From: Paralithodes platypus
Taxonomy: Eukaryota > Arthropoda > Malacostraca > Decapoda > Lithodidae
DNA: 64,000 bases
Reading direction: 5' to 3'
NCBI GenBank assembly: GCA_032716605.1
Contig: CM064509.1
Location: 50,165,990 to 50,229,989 of the forward strand
Part shown: in pieces, positions 34,261 through 43,417 of the stretch
How the letters are laid out: each line of letters begins with the position of its first letter
Position numbering within the stretch: the stretch's first letter is position 1
Program-made: the position numbers and the translations under genes
The notes under the pieces: model-generated
What the model was told of the DNA's origin: nothing
The model's database searches: none
Seen by the model: the letters and a program-made list of their open reading frames with translations, nothing else

Positions 34261-36147
34261 GAGGAACCGAGGGAAGTACAGCCGGCGAACCCTTGTCTGC
34301 TAACTGGGTCGTTCCGAACGTGTCACCAAGCATGGCCGTTAAAAACCTGGGCACGGATGGTGGCACGCAAAGGCATCACTTGGCAGTGGCTCCGGCGACC
34401 TCGCTTACGTCAGCCGACAACGGCAAATTGTGTTTCATTAGAGGTGGAGTCGCTGGTCCAGGAGATGATTGCCAAGAATGTCATCATCCCGGTCCCTCCA
34501 GATTACCCTGTATTCACGTCAAAACTGTTTTTGGTTCCCAAACGGGACAGTGTTCAGATGAGGCCGGTCGTAGACCTGTCTTATCTGAATCTTCACATTT
34601 ACAACGAGTCTTTCAGAATGTTAACAGTTCATCAAATCAGGCTAACACTTCCGCCGGGAGGCTGGATGTGTTCCCTAGACCTGACAGACGCCTATTGGCA
34701 CGTGTCGGTCAACAAAAGATTTCAAAGGTTTCTGGCCTTGAGGATCAGGCACCAAAATTTTGTTTTTCAGAGGATGCCGTTCGGTTTGAACCTAGCACCT
34801 CGACTATTCACGAAACTAGTCCGGCAAGCCCTGATGCCGTTGTTAAAACAGGGAATCAGAGTGTTGTGGTATCTAGACGACTGGCTGGTGGTGACAGAGA
34901 CACAACAATTATGCATAAAACATGTCAATATCATTTTAAATCATGTCAAAACTCTAGGCTTCAAGGTAAATCTGGTAAAGTCAAACCTTGTTCCCTCAAG
35001 AGTAATTCAGTGGATAGGGCTGGTCTGGGACACCGCCGCTCTCACTCTGAGTCAGAGTGTGGACAATCGCAACAGGTTTCGCAGGAAACTGTTCAGGTTT
35101 CTTCACAGTCTGACTACGACACGAAGAGTCTGGGAGTCTCTGGTCGGCTCTCTCAACTGGATTCAGCTAACTGTCAAGTTGGGCCGGTTGAAAGTAAAAC
35201 GATTAATATTGGAAGGCAACAAACATTTCCCACTCTTACCGGCGGGAAAATTATGGCCCATACCAAAATTAATCCACACCTTACTAGCAGTCTGGGCGAA
35301 GAGGGAAACATTGCACTCAATCATGTCATGGACCTCTCCTCCTCCAACGGTATGGGTAGACACGGATGCGTCAGGCACCATAGGGTGGGGATTTCAGTCA
35401 AATCAGGGGCACCAGGGTCAGGGACTTTGGTCCCACTTAGATATCTCTCACATAAATGTCAAAGAGTTACTAGTCCCCTTGTATTTCCTTCAGGCTCACG
35501 GCCCGGCGTTACGGGGCAAGTCGGTGGCCTTCAGAATGGACAATCTGAATGCAGTTCACTGTATTCAGAAACAAGGGTCAACGAGGTCAAGGAAGTTGCT
35601 ACTCGTGTCGGAAGAGATTTTTGTTCTAGCCAGCAGTCTAGATATTTATCTTCACGCATCTTATCTCCCAGGCGTAGCGAACGTCTGGGCAGACGCTCTG
35701 TCCCGGAGACAGAGCACGACAGTAGAATGGGAGCTCAAGCAACCCATTTTCGACCTAATGATTGCGGAGCTCTCCCATCCACAAGTGGATCTTTTTGCGT
35801 CCGACGAGACTCACAAGCTCCCTCTATACCTCACCCGCCGGGCGATAACGCCGGCAGGGGGGCCAGACGCCCTAGTGACAGACTGGAACAGATGGAGCTC
35901 CATCTATCTGTTTCCGCCGCCAGATGCGTCACTAATGTGCCACGTAGTGAACAAACTACGAGTTTATCGAGGCTTAGTCTCGCTAATCGCGCCCCTGTGG
36001 CCGGCGCAGGTGTGGTACCAGCAATTAATAATGTGGTGCCCGGACCCGGTATCGCTCCCGGTCGGGTACTTCCACTTAGACACGATTGGCAACCTAGCGA
36101 CCTCGCTGACTTTTGCATTATGGACATTCAGGAGGCCAAGTGGCTAG
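34243..36147 (+). CDS. DIRS reverse transcriptase / RNase H
   Basis: The 634 codons are in the +1 frame relative to Gag. RT motifs are LFLVPKRDSVQMRPVVDLSY, CSLDLTDAYWHV, RMPFGLNLAPRLFTKL and catalytic YLDD at 34870-34881. RNase H follows with WVDTDASG, NVKELL, FRMDNLNAV and NVWADALSR, giving all four acidic residues. The end (VDLFAS...LYLF) is a segment typical of DIRS/Ngaro RTs. No methyltransferase motif is obvious to me. How ribosomes reach this frame is unclear; the upstream ATG at 34243 is not obviously the true start, and frameshifting from Gag is possible. Confidence 0.93.
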   Translation: MPILKPEEPREVQPANPCLLTGSFRTCHQAWPLKTWARMVARKGITWQWLRRPRLRQPTTANCVSLEVESLVQEMIAKNVIIPVPPDYPVFTSKLFLVPKRDSVQMRPVVDLSYLNLHIYNESFRMLTVHQIRLTLPPGGWMCSLDLTDAYWHVSVNKRFQRFLALRIRHQNFVFQRMPFGLNLAPRLFTKLVRQALMPLLKQGIRVLWYLDDWLVVTETQQLCIKHVNIILNHVKTLGFKVNLVKSNLVPSRVIQWIGLVWDTAALTLSQSVDNRNRFRRKLFRFLHSLTTTRRVWESLVGSLNWIQLTVKLGRLKVKRLILEGNKHFPLLPAGKLWPIPKLIHTLLAVWAKRETLHSIMSWTSPPPTVWVDTDASGTIGWGFQSNQGHQGQGLWSHLDISHINVKELLVPLYFLQAHGPALRGKSVAFRMDNLNAVHCIQKQGSTRSRKLLLVSEEIFVLASSLDIYLHASYLPGVANVWADALSRRQSTTVEWELKQPIFDLMIAELSHPQVDLFASDETHKLPLYLTRRAITPAGGPDALVTDWNRWSSIYLFPPPDASLMCHVVNKLRVYRGLVSLIAPLWPAQVWYQQLIMWCPDPVSLPVGYFHLDTIGNLATSLTFALWTFRRPSG

Positions 36148-37100
36148 CACCATACGGTAGGGATGTGACCAATAAATTGCTCAATCAATATACTCAGTCT
36201 ACTAAGCGACAATATCAATCTCATTGGAAAGCTTTTACTTCTTGGATTGTTAGAACGGAACATACTGTACCCTCAGTGGCATTGGTTTTTAATTACTTGA
36301 ACTATCTGTTTGAGCAGAAACGTTTATCTGTGGTAACTTTGAAGAATCACTTAACTGCGATTAGAGTGCCCTTTTTCGACCTTACAGGTCTATCCATACC
36401 GGTGGCGGAGGAAACAGGATTTATGAGAGCGTGTTTTAAACTCCGCCCACCTCCCCGTCAGCTCATGCCTACTTGGTCTCTGGACAAAGCTTTGTCTTTA
36501 CTTCATTCTCGTCTGTATCAAAATACTGCAGACTTTGCTTTAATCTTAAAGAAGGCAGTTTTCCTTTTGGCTTTGGCCACCGGAAACAGAGTGTCTGAGC
36601 TGGCGGCGATGAGCAACACACCTAATTGTCTTAGGTTTGGTAGACTTAATGATTCAATTTCCATTGCACCCTCCCCGGCGTTTGTAGCCAAGAATGAGCA
36701 TAGTGCACACGTGTTTTCTGAGTTCACGGTGCCGGCGTTAAAAAGGGGAAAGGTGCATCATAATTTATGTCCAGTGCAAGCTCTAACCAAATATTTGAGA
36801 ATAGCTCCTCAAAACCCCCAAGGTGCTTTATGGGTAGCGAGTACGGGTAAACGCTTACTTAAACGGCGATTAGCCTCTCTTCTGGTAGAAGTCATTAAAG
36901 AGAGTAATCCCGGCGTTGTGGGTAGGGCCCACGATTTACGCAAGTGGGCGGCCTCTTTACGTTTCCTGAAAAACTTTTCAGTTGAAGATATTGCGTCCAC
37001 ACAGTTGTGGGCGTCTAATCATACGTTTCTCTCTAGATACTTGTCAGTTGCTCTAGACAAACCTTCCTTACCATGTATAGCTTTAAGGCAGAGGGTCTAG
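36138..37100 (+). CDS. DIRS tyrosine recombinase (C-terminal part of the Gag frame)
   Basis: It occupies the last 320 codons or so of the frame that starts at 31608. An N-terminal core-binding segment (YTQSTKRQYQSHWKAF) resembles phage-integrase SAM-like domains. The catalytic domain has Arg in TGNRVSEL (36588), His and Arg in HDLRK (36930-36941), His in NHTF (about 37019) and the nucleophile Tyr in FLSRYL (37038-37040). The enzyme would integrate a circular cDNA without target duplication, which matches the clean insertion site. It begins where RT/RNase H ends, overlapping by a few bases. Confidence 0.93.
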   Translation, partial: KWLAPYGRDVTNKLLNQYTQSTKRQYQSHWKAFTSWIVRTEHTVPSVALVFNYLNYLFEQKRLSVVTLKNHLTAIRVPFFDLTGLSIPVAEETGFMRACFKLRPPPRQLMPTWSLDKALSLLHSRLYQNTADFALILKKAVFLLALATGNRVSELAAMSNTPNCLRFGRLNDSISIAPSPAFVAKNEHSAHVFSEFTVPALKRGKVHHNLCPVQALTKYLRIAPQNPQGALWVASTGKRLLKRRLASLLVEVIKESNPGVVGRAHDLRKWAASLRFLKNFSVEDIASTQLWASNHTFLSRYLSVALDKPSLPCIALRQRV

Positions 37101-37138
37101 GTGGCCCTGCAGTCACTTATGTTTACTTTCACGGAAGG

Positions 37139-37157
37139 GGGGGGGGGGGGGGGGGGT
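37139..37157. repeat. Poly-G run after the recombinase stop
   Basis: An uninterrupted run of about 19 G's lies 38 bp after the stop codon. Its length may vary through replication or assembly error. Confidence 0.9.
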
Positions 37158-37669
37158 GCAGTCAGTTGACATAGGACACCCTAGACCCCGCCGGAGTATG
37201 AGAGCTGTGATACAATTTAAGGTTAAAATGTGATATGAAAATTTCTCTGCGAGAAATTGTGCTAGTACAAGGTTTAGTACAAAACAACGGTGTTGTTATA
37301 GTAGTTTTAGCTGCGAAAGCAATGTAATATTAGTTCAATGGAGTTCATTGGCAATTGATCTCCACATGTATTTTGGGGTTTATGATGTGCGCATATAAAC
37401 TTATAACTTATTATTTTTGTCACCACTCGTTGAGTGGGGTGCCTTTTGTAACTACAGATCTGTGTTCAGAATCTTCAGGGTTACCCATTTTTGTCGGGCA
37501 GGCTTCTTTGAAGCACGCACCTGCCTGAACCCCTTTTTCTTGTATATTTCCGGCGTACGCCGTATTAAATACATTTTTCAAAAGTAAGAATACTATGTGG
37601 TTGTTTTTATTATCTGCTTTTCTAGAGTTATGATATGATTACGAATGTCCCCCTCCAGTCTTAGATATC

Positions 37670-37778
37670 AGGCATGTTCGTCAATGATGGAGGGGCCACT
37701 AATAAATTATAGGTTTGACTCCTGTAAGGAGATAAAGAAAACCTAATATTTAGTAGTGGCCCCATAATCATTGACGAC
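37670..37778. repeat. DIRS internal complementary region
   Basis: Bases 37670-37705 are the reverse complement of the element's left tip. Bases 37706-37778 are the reverse complement of its right tip, including the 43-bp extension. The join at 37705/37706 defines both ends to the base. In known DIRS elements this region templates completion of the circular cDNA. Confidence 0.95.
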
Positions 37779-37849
37779 TGGGGCCCTCCCGACCGTCCCC
37801 TTCCCATTCGTTGATGTATTAAGGATTTTGGTTTACTTGATATGTCAGT

Positions 37850-38201
37850 GAAGGAGGAATGACGCCTGAATCAGCGTCTGGTCAGAAATCCACACAAGTA
37901 CATCCACGATATGATGGAAAGCTTATTGGATAGTTATTCTTATTTTCTTTTTGTTTTTATTTTTTACGAAGTTTTTTCGTAGTGAGAACCCAATTCATAA
38001 TGACTGAAGCCATGAGTGAGGTCGCGTGCGCTCATGATGAAGGCTCCTCAGTTTTTAAATGCTCTGCGCGGTAGATTCAAACTACGGCGGATTAGTGTTT
38101 GAAGAGGATGCCTTATGTTATAGGCATGTTCGTCAATGATTACGGGGCCACTACTAAATATTAGGTTTTCTTTATCTCCTTACAGGAGTCAAACCTATAA
38201 T
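37850..38201. repeat. DIRS right inverted terminal repeat with 43-bp extension
   Basis: Bases 37850-38158 are complementary to the left repeat. Bases 38159-38201 extend beyond it and are found again, inverted, only in the internal complementary region. One-sided extension is known in DIRS elements. Confidence 0.93.
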
Positions 38202-39627
38202 CTATACCCCCTCATAATACAGAGAGTTAAGAGGTGTCTTTCCGCTTACTTTTCCGGCAGGGGTTGTCATAGCTAAAGATAAACATATTCATTAATCATA
38301 TATACCTGGTCTGCAGTCATGTTGCCTGTGGCGGCTGTAGTTGGATTTAACTGTAGCTAAACGCACGTGAAATTAATACAACGGTAATTACATTTAGTCA
38401 CAGGGACATGCACACGACGCGGGCACTACAGCTTACGTCATCAAAAAGGTATGGGGTGTACATCATCTAATACATACTTAGTTAGGGTTGAATACTGGCA
38501 GGGAGGAGAGAAATGTGGTTTGTATACTAGAAGACTGTGAGTTAAAAGATGTGGAACATGTGGATTGGTGTGGAGGGGTGGTCCAGAAAGGTTGGGGGTT
38601 GTTGTCTGTGGTCGGCCATTTTGGGGCGAGTTGTCTAGTGCTGGCTGCCGAGGCAGTAAGCTTCTAATCGGGCTGGGGGGGATGAGGTGCGAAAGGGGGC
38701 GGGGTGGTTTGTTCCTCTCTCACCTACCGTGTTAGTGAGTGTCTGTCTGTCTGGCTGTTGCTTTGGTATGGTACACATACACATACTGACAATGCAGAGA
38801 GATACCAGGTGTCTTCCCTGTCTTTCTCTCTTGAGATGATCGTCTGTAGATTGATCAGAATTAAACATAACATTTAGCAGGGGTACATCAAGATAATCAT
38901 TAGTATGGGGTGCATACTTATACCGTCGTAAGGTAGAGATAAGGGGTGTTTTCCCTCCTTGTCTTCTTCTTAGAGGGCTGTCATAGTAAAACATATATAT
39001 ATCATTAATACAATAATACATGGTTTGCAGTTATGGCCGTCTGCAGGTTGATCAGAATTAAACATATAATTATAAATCAGCAGAGGTACTTCAAGAATGT
39101 CAGTGGTTAAGGAAATGTGGTTTGTATACTAGAAGGCTGGAAGTTAGATGACGTGTACCTTTTTGAGTGTTGTGGAGGGGTTGGGTCTAGAAGGGTTGAG
39201 GACGCACAGTCCTCCGGGAGGATGGAGGTCGTGGCTTGGAGTCGGCCATTTTGGGGTGGGTTGTCCCGGTGGTTAATTTGGGGTGAAAACCTCTTGGCCT
39301 GGCATAGTAACTCGGGTTCGTGTTGGGTCGGGTTGGTGCGGGGCCGCGTGCTCTCTCGCCATCCTGGGTGAATGTTTGTGTGTCTGTCTTGGTGGTTTGG
39401 TGGGCGGCCATTTTGGGGCGTGTTGTCCGGGCTAGTTGCTGGGGTAGTGACTGCCGGGTTTTGCAGGTGGCGACCTTGGTTTGGGGATGATCCTGATGGG
39501 GAGAAGCTTTTCGTTTCTGTCCCGTCTTGTTGGGTGCTGGTGTGTCTCCTCTGGTCTGTTGTTGGTGTCTTGGTTGTATGTTGTTTCTCGAGGGGGCCTG
39601 TCGCTTTCTCGTCCTCCTTGTATTTCA

Positions 39628-40010
39628 CTTATATTAGTAAAGACGAAAAACAAATATTAATTAATCAAATTAGCAATGTTTTGATCTCCTGTTATTGTCT
39701 GGTCATTATTTATTAATGGCCCTATTCCGTTTGTATTTGTTCTATTACCATTAACGTAACCATAAAATTGATTTGGAGTTTTTCACTTTCCTTTGCTATA
39801 TACATTTCGTAATTACGCTGCTCTGTCCTAATTAATTTCTTTACTGTTTTCTACTTTGTTTATATAGATAGCTGAAGTGTTCATTATTTATGTCATTTTT
39901 AGTTAGTTTATGATATTTATTCCTTTCCCTTAGCGCCTTGTAAATATTCTGATTGAACCAGGGAGGCTTGTTTATGCCAGTATTTACTTTAATTTTCGTG
40001 GGTAATGTTC
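39628..40010 (-). pseudogene. LINE-B, 5' part of the split copy
   Basis: The minus strand encodes INKPPWFNQNIYKALRERNK and then a frame-shifted stretch with LIRTEQRNYEMYIAKESEK. This is the linker between endonuclease and RT in CR1-type LINEs. It runs directly into the Gypsy boundary at 39627 and picks up at 15492. Similarity stops near 40010 at a GA run (40018-40034), so the copy was 5'-truncated before the Gypsy insertion. Confidence 0.85.
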
Positions 40011-40184
40011 GTGGGTAGAGAGAGAGAGAGAGAGTATATTGAGGTCGCAAGGAAACCTGAAATGAGCCTCGATTTCCTAGACATTACCAAGGATTTTTAA
40101 TGCCTACACATATATGACGTTTGAAAAAAGAAAAACAGATAACTTAATTCTTCTTCTATATATATATCAAATACTTTCATCATC

Positions 40185-40187
<3 letters not shown>

Positions 40188-40222
<35 letters not shown>
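40188..40222. repeat. (AT)n microsatellite
   Basis: About 17 AT units, with a shorter AT run just after. From 40035 to 40840 nothing else can be supported. Confidence 0.9.
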
Positions 40223-40226
<4 letters not shown>

Positions 40227-40844
40227 ATATATGAACCTTTACTTGAGGAAACTGGTTTGATTAGAAACTCTATACAAAATTACTTTTTGCCCACACTAGC
40301 TGTCAAACCCACGATCTTAGGAGTAAGAGCCAGGCATCTTGCCCATGATCTTATGGTCTGATAACACATCAAAAAATACTATTTATCACTGACTCTAGAG
40401 ATATCTTGTTTGAAGATACTTTTGCAATGCATTACGCATTTGTAGATCCTTGATTCAGAGTCCTCGGCCGATTTGATCCGTATCAAATAGGTGCAGAGAC
40501 GAATGTTGTAAATGATTGTATTTGCATTGGTCGAGTGACCTGCATGATCCATGGCTGTCTTGGTTAACAGCATTTTTGTCTGTGGGCCGTTTTGGTACTG
40601 TCAGCCTGTTGATGATATATTCCATGACCGGCTTGAGCTACTCGTATTGAATGATTACAGGCTCCAAATCTTGTTCAGTGCCATTAACCAACACTGTACC
40701 AGACGATTTTGCAATTTATGTACCCGCCAATACCAGCCTTATATGGAAAACATAAAAATCCTACCAAAATGAAGAAAAGTGCCTGATAAGCATCAATGAA
40801 TCGCTAAAAGTTTTCACAGATGGTCCGAAAGGTGTAAAATGGTC

Positions 40845-41180
40845 TTAGGTGTGGTCCTACCCTTCTTCTTCTTCTTCTTCTTTTGAACCCGCCCGCAGAC
40901 CGTGCAGATCCACAGGGCTGACCTTTGAATCGGTACTGGCTCAGAAACGTTAGTAGGAGGGAAAGTTTAGAGTAGAAGGATAGTTTAAGGGACAGTTCCA
41001 GTCGGCCCATCCCTCTTCTTCTTGTTCTTCTTCTTCTCTTGAACCCGCCCTCAGACCGCGCAGGTCCACAGGGCTGACCTTTGTATCGGTACTGGCTCAG
41101 AAACGTTAGTAAGAGGGAAAGTTTAGAGTAGAAGGATAGTATTAGGGACAGTTTTTTAGACCTAATTATCACGTCCCCCC
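40845..41180 (-). repeat. Duplicated 3' UTR of LINE-C, two units of about 157 bp
   Basis: TTGAACCCGCC starts recur about 157 bp apart (near 40883 and 41039). Each is preceded by a TTC run and followed by GGTACTGGCTCAGAAACG and GTTTAGAGTAGAAGGATAG. On the coding strand each unit ends in (GAA)n, so the element's 3' tail appears tandemly duplicated. Confidence 0.88.
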
Positions 41181-41259
41181 CCCCCCCCCTACGCATTTCT
41201 CTTCCTCCATATATCTTTTCTAGTGTCCTCTTCATCATCTCCATGTCTTGCGTTTCCAT

Positions 41260-42178
41260 ATCTTATGATAGTTCCAGCAATGCCCCTACCCCTCTATCGT
41301 CTCTCTGCTTTAATTCCTCCCACCTTAGTTCCCCAACTCTATTTCTCATGTATCTCTCCAACTCGATTCTCTCTTCATCATATTGTGTACACTCCGTTAC
41401 TATGTGTTCTATGTCCTCGACTATTGGGTCTCCCCCTAGTTCGCATTGATTACAGTGCAGTCCTAGCCCGTTCCATCTCCTTGTTCTTTTATTTGTCTCT
41501 AGGGATCCTGTCCTTGCTTTAAACAGAAGTTTAGATTCCCATCCCCCATCATAGAAAAGTTCTCTTAGCTGGTTTTTCTTTCCCTCTGTAATACGACAGC
41601 GTGGCTTTGTTTTCTACCCCTTCCCTCCATTTCTTTCTTCCCTCCTCTGTTATCCCTTTCTCTATCTCTCTCATACATCCTCTCCCATTTTCCAGGATTA
41701 CCCAGTCATCCCTCCCACTTAGTTTTCTAAATTTCCCTCCCACATGGTCCTGTATTATATTTATCCTTCTCAGCCTTCTTTTGCACTCTCTGTTCCATTT
41801 ACTTCCCCCGCTCGCCCATCTGTATACCTTCTTTCGCCACCTATTTTCCTCCATCCCCTCTAGCCTCACTTTGTACTTCCCTTTAGCTTTCCCTATCCTT
41901 TCTTCAAACGTACTCCACCCCATTTCTCCTCGGATTGCTTCTTGTGCTACGTATTTATTTGCCCCCAATCCCGTCCTTCCAATTTGATTCTGTATCGTTT
42001 CTAATTTTCTCGTTTCTGCCTCTGTCGTTTCCACCGCCTCCATGCCGTACATAATTGCAGGTACTCCTAGTCCTTTCCACAGCCCGCGCACTATTTCATA
42101 GCTATTCGCTCTTAATCTTGTCGCGCTCCATAGTCTCCCATGCCATTTGATCAATCTTTTCGCTTTTTGCCTTTTCAA
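41260..42178 (-). pseudogene. LINE-C ORF2, C-terminal domain
   Basis: The frame 42178-41549 (209 codons) includes RLIKWHGRLWSATRLRANSY and PAIMYGMEAVETTEAET. After a shift, the downstream sequence reads TGSLETNKRTRRWNG and a CNQC...HIVTEC cluster. That is a CCHC-type motif common at the end of LINE proteins, and it may bind RNA or target DNA. Frame shifts separate it from the RT (near 42185) and within itself (near 41545). Confidence 0.8.
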
Positions 42179-42190
42179 ACCCTTTCTCTG

Positions 42191-43417
42191 TTATTTTACC
42201 CCCAGGTATTTATATTCTCTTGTCTTCTTCATTCTGCTTTCTTCCAGTGTCCATTCCTCGTCCTCTTGGAGCTGTCCATTCAGTTTCATTACTTGACTCT
42301 TTTCTTTACTGAATCTTACTTCCAGTTCCACTCCGAATCTCGTTGCTTCCTCTAGCAGTCTCTGCAACCCTCTTCCTGTTTCTGCCATCAGGACTACATC
42401 GTCAGCGAATAGGAGTACCCCCAATTGTTCCTTGTTTATCTGAATCCCCTCCCCCACTCTTGTTATCCTCTGTGTAATTTCTTTCATATAGAGCGCAAAT
42501 AATAACGGCGATAGTACACACCCCTGCCTTACTCCCCTCTTGCTTTCTATCCATCTCGTTTCTATATTTCCTAGCGCGTACTTCGCCTTTGTTCCCTGGT
42601 ACATCGATGTTATGATGTTGATATACTTTTCTGGTATCCCACTCCTTGCCATTATCTTCCACAGCAGTTCCCTATTTACTCTATCATATGCTTTTTCTAT
42701 GTCCAGAAATGCACAATAACCTGTTCTCTTCCCTCTTTTCAATTTCCCTACCACTTCGTTTAGTATATATATATTATCTGTCCCCCTCCTTTCTCTTCTG
42801 AACCCATTTTGTTCGTTACTTATTATTTTGTTTCTCTCTATGGCTCTGTTCATCCTTTCCGTCAATATCCCGCAGAAGAGTTTCCCTATTGTGTTTGTTA
42901 CTGTCACTGGCCTGTAGCTTTTCATTTCCTTTTTACTCTTGTACCCTCCTTTATGTAATAGCGTTACTCTCGCTTCATTCCATCTTTCTGGGACTCTCTC
43001 ATTTCCCAGCACCATGTTAAACATTTTCTTCAGCCTTCTTTCCATTTCTCCCCCCCCCCCCCCTCCATGAATATTTAATTTGGTATCCCATTCGGGCCGG
43101 TCGCCTTTCCCCTTTTTAGCGCTTTGATCTCTCTCCTTACTTCTTCGATAGTGATTTCCCTTTCCATTTCCATCCTATCTTGTTCCGGTAGTCTTCTCTC
43201 TCTCATTTCCAAGTTCCATTCCCTCCCCTCCCCTTGTTCATTTACCCCCCCCCCCCCCCTATTTCCTCCCAGTATTGTTTTATTTCAATTTGTATTTCTT
43301 CCTCCGTCTTTATTATTCTATCTCCCACTATTAGTTCCACGTTTTCTTCCTCTCTACCGGTCTCACCTCTTAACATCCTATACCACTCCTTTTGTCCCTC
43401 TTTCCCTTAGTTTCTGA
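42191..43417 (-). pseudogene. LINE-C ORF2, reverse transcriptase domain
   Basis: The main frame 43045-42191 (284 codons) contains VTLLHKGGYKS, SYRPVTVTNTIGKL, FLDIEKAYDRVNRELLW, RGVRQGCVLSPLLFALYM and catalytic FADD in LLFADDVVLMA. The upstream part (43417-43060) reads through KKGKATGPNGIP but is broken by two poly-C runs (43051-43062 and 43246-43258). These runs may be real frameshifts or miscounted homopolymers. Confidence 0.9.

Larger units (their letters stand above)
29507..38201 (+). mobile_element. DIRS-type tyrosine-recombinase retrotransposon, apparently complete
   Basis: The element of 8,695 bp sits in the Gypsy LTR exactly between TATATAT and CTATACCCC, which are contiguous in the left LTR. 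There is therefore no target duplication, as expected when a tyrosine recombinase inserts the element. Inverted terminal repeats (29507-29813 and 37850-38158), a 43-bp right-end extension, and an internal complementary region (37670-37778) matching both ends are present. The coding order is Gag, RT/RNase H, tyrosine recombinase. No stop or frameshift breaks the three domains, so this copy may be functional. Confidence 0.95.
15493..39627 (-). mobile_element. Gypsy-type LTR retrotransposon with about 4.5-kb LTRs, carrying nested SINE and DIRS insertions
   Basis: The outer limits are set by a perfect 5-bp duplication, CTTAT at 15488-15492 and 39628-39632, and by TG...CA LTR ends. The element reads on the minus strand: 5' LTR (39627-25950, interrupted), gag, protease, RT, RNase H, integrase, a proline/threonine-rich ORF, polypurine tract, 3' LTR (19990-15493). 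The internal region is 5,959 bp. Without the SINE (about 0.48 kb) and DIRS element (8,695 bp) it is about 15 kb. It splits LINE-B, whose halves rejoin across it. Confidence 0.93.
25950..39627 (-). repeat. Gypsy 5' LTR (right copy), split into three pieces
   Basis: The pieces are 25950-28170, 28654-29506 and 38202-39627, together 4,500 bp against 4,498 in the left copy. The gaps are the SINE and the DIRS element. The joins match the left LTR at about 17709 and at 18564. Confidence 0.93.

Noticed and set aside
34260..36130. The Gag-frame translation across the RT gene as an independent protein domain
   Set aside because: The amino-acid sequence has no recognisable fold and the RT frame here has strong motif conservation. 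I report the open frame as a finding but not as a separate gene.
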